A stretch of DNA of 64,000 bases from Bacillus sp. (in: firmicutes) (lineage in GTDB: Bacteria; Bacillota; Bacilli; Bacillales; Bacillaceae). Below are positions 9,642 to 18,771 of the stretch, in pieces. The stretch is from assembly GCA_031180805.1 (NCBI GenBank), contig JAPSLL010000011.1, forward strand, positions 39,860 through 103,859. Reading direction: 5' to 3'. Made by a program: the position numbers and the translations under genes. Each line of letters opens with the position of its first letter. The first letter of the stretch is position 1. The notes under the pieces were generated by a model that saw only the letters and a program-made list of their open reading frames with translations, ran no database searches and was not told where the DNA came from.

Positions 9642-10751
9642 TTAAAATACTTTCCTGGTTCGAATAACTTTTTTGAGTATAGATTCATTTTTTGATTGTG
9701 GAGGCTTTTTTATAATTAAAACTAATTCAATAACTAAAGAGAGAAGCGATTTTCTAGAATAAATCATGTACTTTGGCTCCCAATCAGTTGCAAACTTAGA
9801 TTTATATTTTTGTAGACCTTTAAAATTATAGTATCTTTTACTATATAAAAAGATGTATCTCGCTACCTTCTCAAAATAAAAGGCACCTTTTTGATTACCT
9901 ACATTTGCGAGCGGAGACATTCCTAAGCTACAATTTACATAATGATTTTCTTTTGCCCATAAAATAATGGAAACAAAGAGCATATCCATTGTCCCTGTTG
10001 GACTATTTTTCTTATAACGCATCAAGTCAATACTTAATGTCGGTTTTTCCTTACCATCTGAGGGTAAACTGGCAAATGCTAGTAATTGTCCTTCAGGATT
10101 TCTAAGAGTAGCGATTGGAAATAATTCAACGTATTCAGTCGTGAACGAGCTTACTGAGAAGGATTTTTCGATTCTGCTCCCTAACCATTCGTTTGATACA
10201 AATTCTAATTCTTTCAAAAGATGTGCATGATATGGAGGATATACAACTTCAAATAGGTATCCTTCTCTCAAAAATTTATTGCGAACTGATCTAATATTAG
10301 CTGTTTTTTTTCCTGACAATTGATATTGAGATACATTCACCTTAGCTTCTTCACCTATTTTAAAGAAATGATAGCCTCGGTCGTGAAAGAAAGCCATGAA
10401 TCGATTACTCATCTGGTAAAATACAGGTGTAACCCGATTTTTCCTAGCATACTCTAAAAACTCTAATAATCCAGCCTCAAACCGACTTTCATAACCGATA
10501 GGATCTCCAAGCACAAAATATTTATTAGCTCTTTTTTTATAAGAAATTAATACAGTTTTGTCCTGTGCTAAAAAGATTTGTTTATCCTTCAAATATAGTA
10601 AATGTGACAATGTACTACCACCATATTTACGAATAAAAATGGGGATTGTCGAAATGTCAAATAACCGTTCATTAACCTGTTTAAAGGATTTCACTAATAA
10701 TGCAAATATACATAGAAAGAAGATAGATGTCAGTAGTGTTAATTTCAGCAA
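9642..10751 (-). CDS. Short MprF-like protein: one membrane helix plus the DUF2156 aminoacyl-phosphatidylglycerol synthase domain
   Basis: This 369-residue protein has a single N-terminal membrane helix (about 3-20), followed by the whole catalytic half of MprF: DKTVLISYKKRANKYFVLGDPIG, FYQMSNRFMAFFHDRGYHFFKIGEEA, SVRNKF, SNEWL and a late SLGMSPLANVG motif. MprF transfers lysine or alanine from aminoacyl-tRNA to phosphatidylglycerol, lowering the negative surface charge. The 14-helix flippase domain of full-length MprF (about 840 residues) is absent. The product is therefore either a stand-alone aminoacyl-lipid synthase or another DUF2156 enzyme that conjugates amino acids. It is a monocistronic gene with a hairpin just after its stop. 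Confidence 0.8.
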   Translation of the reverse strand: MLKLTLLTSIFFLCIFALLVKSFKQVNERLFDISTIPIFIRKYGGSTLSHLLYLKDKQIFLAQDKTVLISYKKRANKYFVLGDPIGYESRFEAGLLEFLEYARKNRVTPVFYQMSNRFMAFFHDRGYHFFKIGEEAKVNVSQYQLSGKKTANIRSVRNKFLREGYLFEVVYPPYHAHLLKELEFVSNEWLGSRIEKSFSVSSFTTEYVELFPIATLRNPEGQLLAFASLPSDGKEKPTLSIDLMRYKKNSPTGTMDMLFVSIILWAKENHYVNCSLGMSPLANVGNQKGAFYFEKVARYIFLYSKRYYNFKGLQKYKSKFATDWEPKYMIYSRKSLLSLVIELVLIIKKPPQSKNESILKKVIRTRKVF

Positions 10752-11128
10752 AACTCTGTTCCTCCTAGTAAAATCTTTTTCTAAGATACCATAGGTTTGC
10801 CTATCTACCTATCTTTTTTTTCTACCTATTTCTCCCATTGACTGAAGGTGAAGAAACATGGGTAATGGAGGATTCATATCGTATGATGAATGAATGACAA
10901 TCTCACAAAGCCCAAATTAAACTCACCTTAATAGTCCTTTTTAACATCCCACTTTTTTATACTACTGTAGGCCCAAAATTTAGTATGTAGGTATCTATCA
11001 CAAATGAAAAACAGGCCGCATCTTACTTAAATAAGTCATTCATTAGTTTTTCCGGGTCTTATCTTCCTCAAGTATTGTCCGATTTTCGAGGTAATTATTA
11101 TGTATCGACACAACAAAGGGAAAATTAA
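10752..11128. other. Intergenic region with short direct repeats
   Basis: No intact gene is seen. Two copies of CTACCTAT (10805-10812 and 10822-10829) flank a T-run just upstream of the minus-strand MprF-like gene and may be regulatory. The 18-mer at 10863-10880 recurs once at 28322-28339. Confidence 0.35.
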
Positions 11129-11494
11129 GTAATCATATATAATCACAAATCAGGTACGAAGGGACTAGATGGAGGACAGCTTTTATTACAACATAATACG
11201 AGAAATAATGTGATAGAACGAAATATCATCCCAAATGGACCATCACGCCTTTTTATTGTTAACTATTTTTCAACTAACAAAGATAATCTTCTTAAGAAGA
11301 ATGTTTTTCATAAGGAAATGAATAAACAGGGAATATGGGTATGGAAAGAAGAAGAATACACATCTTTTTCGGAGTTTAAAAAAGCCTCAAAAAGTGATAA
11401 GGACTCTAGTTATGTGAATCCAGGATATAAACATGCTGACAACTATGATTTTAATCTGACGAACGATTCACCTGCATTAGAAATTGTTGAATAA
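11129..11494 (+). pseudogene. Remnant of a right-handed parallel beta-helix protein (C-terminal end only)
   Basis: The frame is open from 11129 to a stop at 11494 but has no plausible start with a ribosome site before a GTG at 11210. The translation reads like the last coils of a pectate-lyase/epimerase-type beta-helix: GGQLLLQHNTRNNVIERNII, then YTSFSEFKKAS, DSSYVNPGY and NYDFNLTNDSPALEI. That ending (DP-F...DFRL...SPAL) is common in beta-helix glycan enzymes. The rest of the gene is missing, so I read it as a degraded fragment. A short expressed protein from the GTG is possible but less likely. Confidence 0.6.
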
Positions 11495-11646
11495 GATGTT
11501 TTTTTACGTACATTTGATTGTCAGATCTAGGCTAGATAACTTTGTTGGTTAAGTTCATGAAAAAGAGTATACGTAGTTAGTAGTTTTAAAATATAATCTT
11601 TCTTAAAGATGAACTAGGATAATTTTACTGGAAATGAGGAAAAGAG

Positions 11647-12030
11647 ATGGGAGCTTGGGGAACAGATTTATGGGAAGATGATTTTTCCTGCGATATTCAG
11701 GATGAATGGAATGAGTTGTTAGATGAAGGGATAAGTCCAAGAAAGGCAACAAAAGTGATTCTCAAATCATGGATGGAGGAATTTTCAGAATACGATGATG
11801 AGGAAGTTAGACTCGCTGATGAATCAATTCTATTCATAGCTCTAGCAGCACTTCAAATGAGATATAGAGCTTTAAATAGTTATGTTAAGAAGAGGGCAAT
11901 CCAATTAATAGATAAAGGTGCAGATCTTTCTCTTTGGGAGGAAGGGGATGATGAAGATTATCAGGACAGAAAAAAGGTGTTGGAAAAGTTTAAAAGTAAA
12001 TTAATATGTACAAAGGCTAGGCTGTTTTAA
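11647..12030 (+). CDS. DUF4259 family protein
   Basis: This 127-residue acidic cytosolic protein opens with MGAWGTDLWEDDFSCD, the hallmark of DUF4259, and continues with an all-helical body (ALAALQMRYRALNSYVKKRA). The function of the family is unknown, although members are often found among accessory genes near toxin/immunity loci. The start has GAGGAAAAGAG just upstream. It is followed after 45 bp by another accessory gene on the same strand. Confidence 0.75.
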   Translation: MGAWGTDLWEDDFSCDIQDEWNELLDEGISPRKATKVILKSWMEEFSEYDDEEVRLADESILFIALAALQMRYRALNSYVKKRAIQLIDKGADLSLWEEGDDEDYQDRKKVLEKFKSKLICTKARLF

Positions 12031-12075
12031 ATTGTTTAATATGGTTTTACCCGATTGAACAAAAGGGGTGTTTAA

Positions 12076-12648
12076 ATGAAGTACATTTCAGCAGGGACTT
12101 ATATTCTTTCACCTGTTAGAAGAGCAAGCTACATGGATAAAGAATTATTACCAGAAAAAATAGTATCAATAAGTGATTGCATATGTGAGTTTCATCCAAA
12201 TATAAATATTCTATGGGGTGGTTCACATCTAAATAAACAAAACTATTCAAATAAATTACACCTTTCCAAAGACAGCTTTGATGAAATGGAGAAATGGGTT
12301 TTAAATCAGTTTGAAAAGAACATGTTCCTTTATCCTAATATTTTTACAACAGTAAATTTAGCGAGGGATTTTAGTAAAGCATTTTTAAACGATCTGGACG
12401 AGAGAATGATAATTGAGATTGGCTTGCCTAAGAGTTTTGTAGGTGAATTTTTAGAAGATGTAGATACGTATTCCAAATCTGATAAAGATAGATTAGGAAT
12501 TGAAAAACTACTACTTACTAAAACACCTATTGATGTTGAAGCAAATTTACTTGGTTTTGAGGTAGTAGGATTTGAAGAGGGGAAGTTTCATTCCTATATT
12601 TGTAATGGCTTAGAAAAGGATTTCGATGATCAAAATATATTCTCTTAA
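12076..12648 (+). CDS. Uncharacterised accessory protein, probably cut short by a frameshift
   Basis: I do not recognise this 190-residue protein. It has no signal or membrane segment and is rich in aromatic and acidic residues (LWGGSHLNKQN, GLPKSFVGEFLEDVD). AAAAGGGG precedes the ATG. The frame stops at 12648, but another frame immediately continues in the same style through 12772, ending in a WFPWAIYEHKL-like tail. This suggests that one base was lost or gained near 12615-12640 and the full product was about 235 residues. With its DUF4259 neighbour it may be an immunity-type gene, which is inference only. Confidence 0.5.
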   Translation: MKYISAGTYILSPVRRASYMDKELLPEKIVSISDCICEFHPNINILWGGSHLNKQNYSNKLHLSKDSFDEMEKWVLNQFEKNMFLYPNIFTTVNLARDFSKAFLNDLDERMIIEIGLPKSFVGEFLEDVDTYSKSDKDRLGIEKLLLTKTPIDVEANLLGFEVVGFEEGKFHSYICNGLEKDFDDQNIFS

Positions 12649-12772
12649 CGAAAATGGTTTATTGTCTAGTCTTGAATTAGCGGTAAAATGTAGTAAGTAT
12701 AGTAATGATGAAACTGTTGGAACTGAAAGTGTAATTTGGTTTCCTTGGGCTATATATGAACATAAATTATAA
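12626..12772 (+). pseudogene. Out-of-frame continuation of the gene at 12076
   Basis: This 48-codon stretch lies in the +1 frame relative to the preceding gene and overlaps its end. It encodes MIKIYSLNENGLLSSLELAV and ends with a Trp/Phe-Pro-Trp motif. It has no ribosome site of its own, and its composition matches the upstream gene. It is best explained as the detached C-terminus of that gene; a sequencing error or programmed shift is possible. Confidence 0.5.
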
Positions 12773-13244
12773 CTCAGAAAATGGTTTAGAATGAGTGTCA
12801 AAAGGGTTCACTTATTATTATTAAGATATATGAGAAAATAGTTTGAAGCTTTGGTGGTATATTTTCACTGAGATAAAGAAATCTCTGAATGGATTTAGAA
12901 AATAGAGGCAGGGAAAGTATTATATTCGCTACAAATTTATATTTTGCTAATTGAATAATCTTGTTAGAAGAATGCTCTTATGATTAAATCAGTAGGAGTA
13001 TTTTTTATTTATACAATAAACTACTTCTCTAGTTTATCCACCCTAAAAACTCACATATAAAATGGACTCCGCAATGTGTCATGATTCCAACCAAACAAAC
13101 ATATACGTAATAGAGGACAAGTTGCCTAACCAATTACAACTAAAAAGGATGTAACGAGGAGGTGTGACTCAATAACTCATTCATTCCTGTAACAACTTTG
13201 CTTTCGTTTTAAAGCATCATACTATTTTTGTTTGGGGGAAAATC
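12773..13244. other. Intergenic region before the secreted lyase-like gene
   Basis: I see no gene in these 470 bp. A terminator-like hairpin lies at 12971-13006. The remainder should hold the promoter of the 13245 gene, but no clear -35/-10 pair stands out. Confidence 0.45.
12971..13006 (+). terminator. Terminator-like hairpin after the accessory patch
   Basis: AATGCTCTTA pairs fully, with G-U wobbles, with TAGGAGTATT across a 12-nt loop and is followed by TTTT. It closes the accessory segment. Confidence 0.6.
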
Positions 13245-15500
13245 ATGTTTAAAAAATCTAAAATTGCGCTTGCGACGATTTTAACACTATCAATAGTGTC
13301 TGAAATTGTTTTATTTAAAAAACCTGTTTCTGCTGCAACTGAAGTACATACGGCAATATCAGCTCCAAGTGGAATTGAAATTCCTTCTGTAACTAAGGAC
13401 TCTATTTCCTTGAAGTGGAAGTCTGTTGAGGGTGCTTCAAGCTATAATGTGTATCGGACTAGATTGGGATATAACGATTATCAACTTATTGGGAATACAA
13501 AAACGGCTGATTTTGTAGATGAAAAAATTGAAAGCGATACCAGTTATTTGTATAAAATTTCAGCTTTAAATGCTTCAGGTGAAGGTGAGCAATCTCAAGA
13601 GGTGTTAGGAATGCCTCAATGGTCTTTTCCAAACCTTGTTAGCAAGATTGATATAAGTGCTGCGGGTACTGGAAATCGCATGCGTATTGGCGATATGAAC
13701 GGGGACGGTCGCAATGATATTTTAATGGTACAGCCAGCATATGAAAGCAGAGATGCTTATAATCCTCGTTATGTCGGACATTTAGCAGCCTATGATATTG
13801 AGGGGAATTTATTGTGGCAGCAAGGGACAGTCGATCCACGGGTGACAACAAGTGGTGCGGATGAGCCTGTTCAAATTTACGATATTGATGCAGATGGTGA
13901 AAATGAAGTATTAACGGTAATGAAGCTAGGAGAAGATACGGAAAAGTATTTTTATATATTTGATGGGAAAACGGGTGAGATGGAGAAAAAGTATCAGCTT
14001 CCAGATCAAAGAGCACATGATGCGATTTTTATCGCTAATTTCTCAGGTAACAAAACACCGCAAGACATCTTATTGAAGGATCGATATTCAAAGATTTGGG
14101 CGATGGACAAGGATTTTAACCAGCTATGGCATTATCCTGGTAATACTGGACATGGGTTGCTCCCTTATGACTTTGATGGAGATGGCAGAGATGAATTAGT
14201 TAATAATTATTCCTTAATTTCCCACGATGGCAAGGAGTTATGGAGACATGACTTACCGGATCATGTAGATACTCACTGGGTAGCTGATATCAATGGTGAT
14301 GGAGAGCAAGAAATCATACTTGGTGGCTCTGATACATTTGCCTTCGATGTTAATGGAAACCAACTATTTAGAAATGGTGATACAGTGGAGCCGCAACAGA
14401 TACTTGTAGGGAATTATCGTATCGATTCTCCGGGCTTAGAGCTTGCTGGTCTTGACCGAATAAATCGAGGAAATCCAGGGCAGGATGGAATGTTCCTATT
14501 CACCTCAGATGGCCAAACATTATACCACGAACAGCGGGCTATGGGTGATTGGGGAACGATTGTACGTCCACTTGATAACTGGACTGGAAGCTATGCACCA
14601 CTTATTACTGCATACAGAAGAGGAAAGGATGCAGAAAATCCAAACGGAATCGTACCAAAGCTATATGATGGGTATTTTAATCCTATTGTTACCTTTAATG
14701 AACATACAGATGCAAAAGAGCAAGTTATGGTTGCTGATATGAGTGGAGATTCGAGAGATGAGCTTCTCGTTTATAATTTGACAGGTGAACTTACCGTATC
14801 AATTTATTCTAATGGAACAAGCAATTTGAAGGAGCATATTACTGGTAAACCGCGTATGCCAGATTTTAGAAACTACAATTTCAGCAGGTATGATTCGCGA
14901 AGATATGATTTGACAATTAAAAATCTTGTACCGGCTGGGATTAAGGCTGCTTTAACAAACAGTGCAGATATTAACGTAAGCTGGATTCCGATATTAGGGG
15001 TAGAAAAATACAATATTTATCGCTCTGCAACAGAAAAGGGTGAATATAAAAAAATTGGGACTTCAGAGGTACCGGAATTCACCGACAATACTGCACCTAT
15101 CGGGACTTCTTATTATAAGGTAACGGCTGTAAATAGTGAAGGTGAATCGAATTTACCGATCGTAGCAGCAAGCGAAACGATTCATTCAAGCGGAATTCTT
15201 CCACCTGTAAAAACCGATGAATCTGTTACTTATAAGGCAGGTAGAACACTTCCTATTAAGTTCCAATTGAAGGATAACGCTGGGAACTATCTTACTGAAG
15301 CAAATGCAAAGCTTTATGTAGAAGATGCTAATGGAGTTTCGACAAGTTCAGCTGTAAAAGATAATCAATTCCGCTACGATGCTAGTGCAAATCAATATAT
15401 TTTCAACCTCAGCACGAAGTCTATGTCTGCAGGGAAATATCAAATTAGGGTAGAGGTAGGGAATCGTACATTATACTCTTTCAAGATAATCCTTAAATAG
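13245..15500 (+). CDS. Secreted FN3/FG-GAP protein resembling rhamnogalacturonan lyase (PL11-like)
   Basis: This 751-residue protein has a signal peptide (residues 1-31, ending PVSAA). An FN3-like domain follows (35-120, YNVYR...DTSYLYKISALNASGEG). A large beta-propeller then carries calcium-binding loops such as GDMNGDGRNDI, DIDADGENEV, DFDGDGRDEL and DINGDGEQEI (140-520). A second FN3 domain (565-640) and a C-terminal Ig-like PPVKTDES... domain (650-751) complete it. The loop order and IFDGKTGE/ELWRHDLPDH phrases resemble family PL11 rhamnogalacturonan lyases, which cut pectin. The catalytic assignment is inference, because generic FG-GAP adhesins look similar. It is a single gene ending at a strong hairpin. 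Confidence 0.6.
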   Translation: MFKKSKIALATILTLSIVSEIVLFKKPVSAATEVHTAISAPSGIEIPSVTKDSISLKWKSVEGASSYNVYRTRLGYNDYQLIGNTKTADFVDEKIESDTSYLYKISALNASGEGEQSQEVLGMPQWSFPNLVSKIDISAAGTGNRMRIGDMNGDGRNDILMVQPAYESRDAYNPRYVGHLAAYDIEGNLLWQQGTVDPRVTTSGADEPVQIYDIDADGENEVLTVMKLGEDTEKYFYIFDGKTGEMEKKYQLPDQRAHDAIFIANFSGNKTPQDILLKDRYSKIWAMDKDFNQLWHYPGNTGHGLLPYDFDGDGRDELVNNYSLISHDGKELWRHDLPDHVDTHWVADINGDGEQEIILGGSDTFAFDVNGNQLFRNGDTVEPQQILVGNYRIDSPGLELAGLDRINRGNPGQDGMFLFTSDGQTLYHEQRAMGDWGTIVRPLDNWTGSYAPLITAYRRGKDAENPNGIVPKLYDGYFNPIVTFNEHTDAKEQVMVADMSGDSRDELLVYNLTGELTVSIYSNGTSNLKEHITGKPRMPDFRNYNFSRYDSRRYDLTIKNLVPAGIKAALTNSADINVSWIPILGVEKYNIYRSATEKGEYKKIGTSEVPEFTDNTAPIGTSYYKVTAVNSEGESNLPIVAASETIHSSGILPPVKTDESVTYKAGRTLPIKFQLKDNAGNYLTEANAKLYVEDANGVSTSSAVKDNQFRYDASANQYIFNLSTKSMSAGKYQIRVEVGNRTLYSFKIILK

Positions 15501-15540
15501 GGATATCGCTCCGTTTGTTGATATTGAAAAAGGATGAACA

Positions 15541-15594
15541 AGAGGTTGTGCCAAAAGTGTGAAACTTTCTGGTATAGCCTCTTTTCTCTTTCTT
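15541..15594 (+). terminator. Rho-independent terminator after the lyase-like gene
   Basis: AGAGGTTGTGCC pairs with GGTATAGCCTCT through 12 positions, including G-U wobbles, and is followed by TTTTCTCTTTCTT. Confidence 0.75.
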
Positions 15595-15736
15595 AGATGA
15601 TTGTTCAAGCCTAATATTATCAACATAATGGTTAATTAGAAAATAATGGGTTGTGAAATGGACGATAAAACTACTAAACTAGTTGTATGTGAAACCTTAA
15701 CCTGCTAGATCATAAGGTCAACTAGGAGGAGAGTAT

Positions 15737-16447
15737 ATGGTAAAAGATTATTTAAAGTCTAAGCGAATTTTATTAGTAGATGATGAGACAGAGCTGCTTG
15801 CGATGTTGATAAATATTTTAAAAGAGGATGGATATACAAATATCGAGACAGCTACCTCGGTAAAAGATGCAATTGAAGTATGTGAAAGGTTTAATCCGGA
15901 ATTAGCTGTTTTAGATGTGAATTTGGAGGATGGATCGGGATTTGAGTTGATGGAGGTTCTTCGGAAAAACTCTGATTTTCCAATATTGTTTTTGACAGCT
16001 AGAGGAGATGCGGAGGATAAGTTTTATGGTTTGGGGATGGGGGCAGATGATTATATGATTAAGCCTTTTCTCCCAAAGGAGCTTACACTTCGTATCGGTG
16101 TGATTTTAAAAAGATGCTATAAAAATGAAAATCCTGTTGTCAGTCTTGCTGGAAGTGAAATTGATTTTGAAAAAGCCGAAGTAAATAAAAATCAGGAAAT
16201 CATTCCACTCACTGCTAAGGAACATGACTTGTTATCTGTTTTATATCGTAATGCAGGTAAAATTGTTACGATCGATTCTTTATGTGAAGCAGCATGGGGA
16301 GAAAATCCTTATGGCTATGAGAATTCACTTATGGCACATATTCGTAGAATCCGAGAGAAGATCGAGGTTAATCCTTCTAAACCGGAATCCCTCGTTACTG
16401 TTAAAGGATTAGGCTATAAGCTTATTCTTAATGAAAGAGATTCATAA
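15737..16447 (+). CDS. OmpR-family response regulator of a peptide-antibiotic-type two-component system
   Basis: This 236-residue regulator has a receiver domain at 9-125, with the acidic pair D15-D16 and phospho-acceptor D60 in LAVLDVNLEDGSG, and K110 in MIKPF. A winged-helix DNA-binding domain follows at 135-232 (LTAKEHDLLSVLYRNAGKIV, GLGYKL). AGGAGGAGA precedes the ATG. It overlaps the kinase gene by 17 bp. Together with the lantibiotic-immunity-type ABC genes downstream, it probably senses an envelope-active peptide and induces the transporter. Confidence 0.9.
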   Translation: MVKDYLKSKRILLVDDETELLAMLINILKEDGYTNIETATSVKDAIEVCERFNPELAVLDVNLEDGSGFELMEVLRKNSDFPILFLTARGDAEDKFYGLGMGADDYMIKPFLPKELTLRIGVILKRCYKNENPVVSLAGSEIDFEKAEVNKNQEIIPLTAKEHDLLSVLYRNAGKIVTIDSLCEAAWGENPYGYENSLMAHIRRIREKIEVNPSKPESLVTVKGLGYKLILNERDS

Positions 16448-17843
16448 TATGAAACGGATTCCAAAGCTAATCAAGCGGTTTATTGGTATCCTCCTTTTAA
16501 GCAGCTTTTTAATTTTGATTTTTAACTTATTTGTTTTGTTCATTATAAGCTTTCATGCAGCAACAGGTGGTGGACCGTGGTCGATTGTAGAAGAAACAGC
16601 TCAATCACTTGAAAAAACTGAGAAGGGATATGTTCTTTCAGATTCTATAGCTGAACAATTAACGGAAAAAGAAGCATGGGCGATTTTAATCGATAATAAA
16701 ACACATAACGTTGTTTGGTATTCTGACAACTTACCAAGCGAAATACCTAAGGAGTATTCGATATCAGACATTGCCACATTATCACGGACCTATTTAAAGG
16801 GCTATCCTACCTTTACACATGAGTATGAGGATGGTGTTGTAGTCCTTGGTTTCCCGAAAACGAGTTATTGGAAACTAGTTAATAATAGTTGGGATTACGA
16901 TTTTATTGCCAATTTACCGAAGACGCTTTTAATTGTTATTGTTGGAAACGTGCTGTTAATATTTCTTATCTACATAATAGCGAACACGAAATTATTGAAA
17001 TCAGTAACACCAATTATCAGGGGGATTGAAGCTTTACCGACTGAAAAGGAGGTTTCTGTTATTGAACGTGGTCCATTGTCGGAAATCTCGACCTATATTA
17101 ATCAAACCTCCGCTGTATTAAAGTCAAAGAATGATGAATTAAAAAAGAAGGAAACAGCACGTGCAAATTGGATTGCAGGTGTTTCACATGATATCCGTAC
17201 ACCCCTTTCGATGGTCATGGGGTATGCAGCTCAATTAGAAAACGATAAATCGTTGCCAGAGGAAGCAAGAGAAAAGGCGTCAATTGTATTGTCACAAAGC
17301 CTGCGAATGAAAAACTTAGTGAATGATTTAAACCTTGCCTCTAAATTGGAATATAATATGCAGCCGATCAATATCACTACTTTTAATATTGTTCTAGCGA
17401 TCAGGCAAGTTGTGGTCGATTTTATTAACGCTGGATTTGAGGATAAATATTCTATTGTATGGGAAACAGCTGAAGATTTAACCTCGTGCATAATAAGCGG
17501 AGACCGTGCCCTTATCAATAGAGCGATAACAAATTTAATCCAGAACAGCCAAAGACATAATCCAGAAGGTTGTACAATATATGTGAATGTACAATGTGCT
17601 AATCATTTATGTGAAATCACTGTTGAAGATGATGGGGTAGGAGTAAGTGATGAGCAGCTTGAAAAATTGAACAATGCCCCACATTATATGCTATGTGATA
17701 CGAACACGACTGAGCAAAGACACGGGTTAGGCCTTTTAATTGTCAAACAAGTTGTTGCTTCACATCATGGACAATTATCTTTAACACATGGTCAGGGTGG
17801 TGGGTTTTCTGCGACTTTAACCTTTAACTGTGTAATGGAATAA
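16431..17843 (+). CDS. Membrane sensor histidine kinase partner of the 15737 regulator
   Basis: Two membrane helices (about 17-42 and 165-186) flank an extracytoplasmic domain of about 120 residues, typical of kinases that sense external signals. The H-box is VSHDIRTPLS with H253. The ATPase domain has the N-box NLIQNSQRHN, then DDGVGVS and HGLGLLIVKQVV. The ATG at 16431 lies inside the regulator gene; the ATG at 16449 (MKRIPKLIK), just after the regulator stop, is an equally possible start. A strong terminator follows, so the ABC genes downstream form a separate transcription unit. Confidence 0.9.
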   Translation: MKEIHNMKRIPKLIKRFIGILLLSSFLILIFNLFVLFIISFHAATGGGPWSIVEETAQSLEKTEKGYVLSDSIAEQLTEKEAWAILIDNKTHNVVWYSDNLPSEIPKEYSISDIATLSRTYLKGYPTFTHEYEDGVVVLGFPKTSYWKLVNNSWDYDFIANLPKTLLIVIVGNVLLIFLIYIIANTKLLKSVTPIIRGIEALPTEKEVSVIERGPLSEISTYINQTSAVLKSKNDELKKKETARANWIAGVSHDIRTPLSMVMGYAAQLENDKSLPEEAREKASIVLSQSLRMKNLVNDLNLASKLEYNMQPINITTFNIVLAIRQVVVDFINAGFEDKYSIVWETAEDLTSCIISGDRALINRAITNLIQNSQRHNPEGCTIYVNVQCANHLCEITVEDDGVGVSDEQLEKLNNAPHYMLCDTNTTEQRHGLGLLIVKQVVASHHGQLSLTHGQGGGFSATLTFNCVME

Positions 17844-17851
17844 ATTCATAT

Positions 17852-17893
17852 AAGACACTCGACCATTTTTGGTGATTCGAGTGTCTTTTTTTA
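17852..17893 (+). terminator. Rho-independent terminator after the histidine kinase
   Basis: AAGACACTCGA pairs with TCGAGTGTCTT (11 bp), followed by a run of T. It separates the two-component operon from the ABC operon. Confidence 0.9.
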
Positions 17894-17930
17894 TTATGGT
17901 ATTCCCATTTCCCTGTTCTGACGGCAAAAA

Positions 17931-17948
17931 GTAAGGTAAATGTAAGGT
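17931..17948 (+). promoter_or_regulatory. Candidate response-regulator binding site: GTAAGGT direct repeat, 11-bp period
   Basis: GTAAGGT occurs at 17931-17937 and again at 17942-17948, exactly one helical turn apart, between the kinase terminator and the ABC operon. OmpR-family regulators usually bind such direct repeats as dimers. The assignment to the neighbouring regulator is inference. Confidence 0.4.
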
Positions 17949-18015
17949 TATTAGAAGGATGACACAAGGTTGGGGGATTACGATTAAAACATCAACGAAA
18001 AAGGAGAAAAGAAAA

Positions 18016-18771
18016 ATGAATATGATTGAAACAACCAATCTGACAAAATCCTATTCTGATTTTACGGCGGTGTCTGATCTGAATTTACATATAAGAAAAG
18101 GCACGGTTTACGGTTTTCTTGGGCCGAATGGTGCGGGGAAATCTACAACAATGAAAATGTTCCTGGGACTAACGAAGCCAACAAGTGGGACTTTTACAAT
18201 TAACGGAAAAAGCTACCCATCTCATCGTGTAGAAATACTTCGAGAAGTAGGCTCATTAATTGAAGCCCCGGCATTTTACGGAAATTTAACTGGTGAGGAG
18301 AATCTTGATATTATAAGGAAAATTTTGGGGCTACCTAAATCCTATGTATCTGATGCACTAGAGCTAGTCGGACTGACTGAGCATCGCAAAAGACTTGCGA
18401 GGAAATATTCACTTGGGATGAAACAAAGATTAGGTCTTGCGAGTGCATTAATCGGAAAACCGCCAATTTTGATATTAGATGAGCCGACGAATGGGCTGGA
18501 TCCGGTTGGGATTCAAGAAATTCGTTCGTTAATTCGTTCATTGCCACAGCAGTATGATTGTACGGTATTAGTATCCTCTCATCTCTTATCAGAGGTAGAG
18601 TTAATGGCTGATGATATTGGAATTCTCAACCGCGGGCGGCTGTTATTTGAAGGTACATTGCAGGAGCTTAGAACGATGGCTGAAAAGCGTGGGTATCCGA
18701 TTGAGCAGCTAGAGGAAACATTCCTTGCGATGATCGAAGCGGATAATTCGAACCGAGGTGTACGTAAATGA
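18016..18771 (+). CDS. Lantibiotic-immunity-type ABC transporter ATP-binding protein (LanF/BcrA-like)
   Basis: This 251-residue ATPase has Walker A GPNGAGKST (36-44), the signature YSLGMKQRLGLA, Walker B ILILDEPTNGLDP and switch VSSHLL. At the Q-loop position it has Glu (REVGSLIE, E83), the E-loop reported as a trait of lantibiotic self-protection transporters (LanF). The frame is open further upstream to an ATG at 17959, but AAGGAG at 18001-18005 clearly selects the ATG at 18016. The gene overlaps the first permease by 4 bp. It should power export or removal of an antimicrobial peptide from the membrane. Confidence 0.88.
   Translation: MNMIETTNLTKSYSDFTAVSDLNLHIRKGTVYGFLGPNGAGKSTTMKMFLGLTKPTSGTFTINGKSYPSHRVEILREVGSLIEAPAFYGNLTGEENLDIIRKILGLPKSYVSDALELVGLTEHRKRLARKYSLGMKQRLGLASALIGKPPILILDEPTNGLDPVGIQEIRSLIRSLPQQYDCTVLVSSHLLSEVELMADDIGILNRGRLLFEGTLQELRTMAEKRGYPIEQLEETFLAMIEADNSNRGVRK

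Noticed and set aside
16224..16412. Small plus-strand frames inside the response regulator and lyase-like genes
   Set aside because: They overlap confident genes in other frames and lack ribosome sites.
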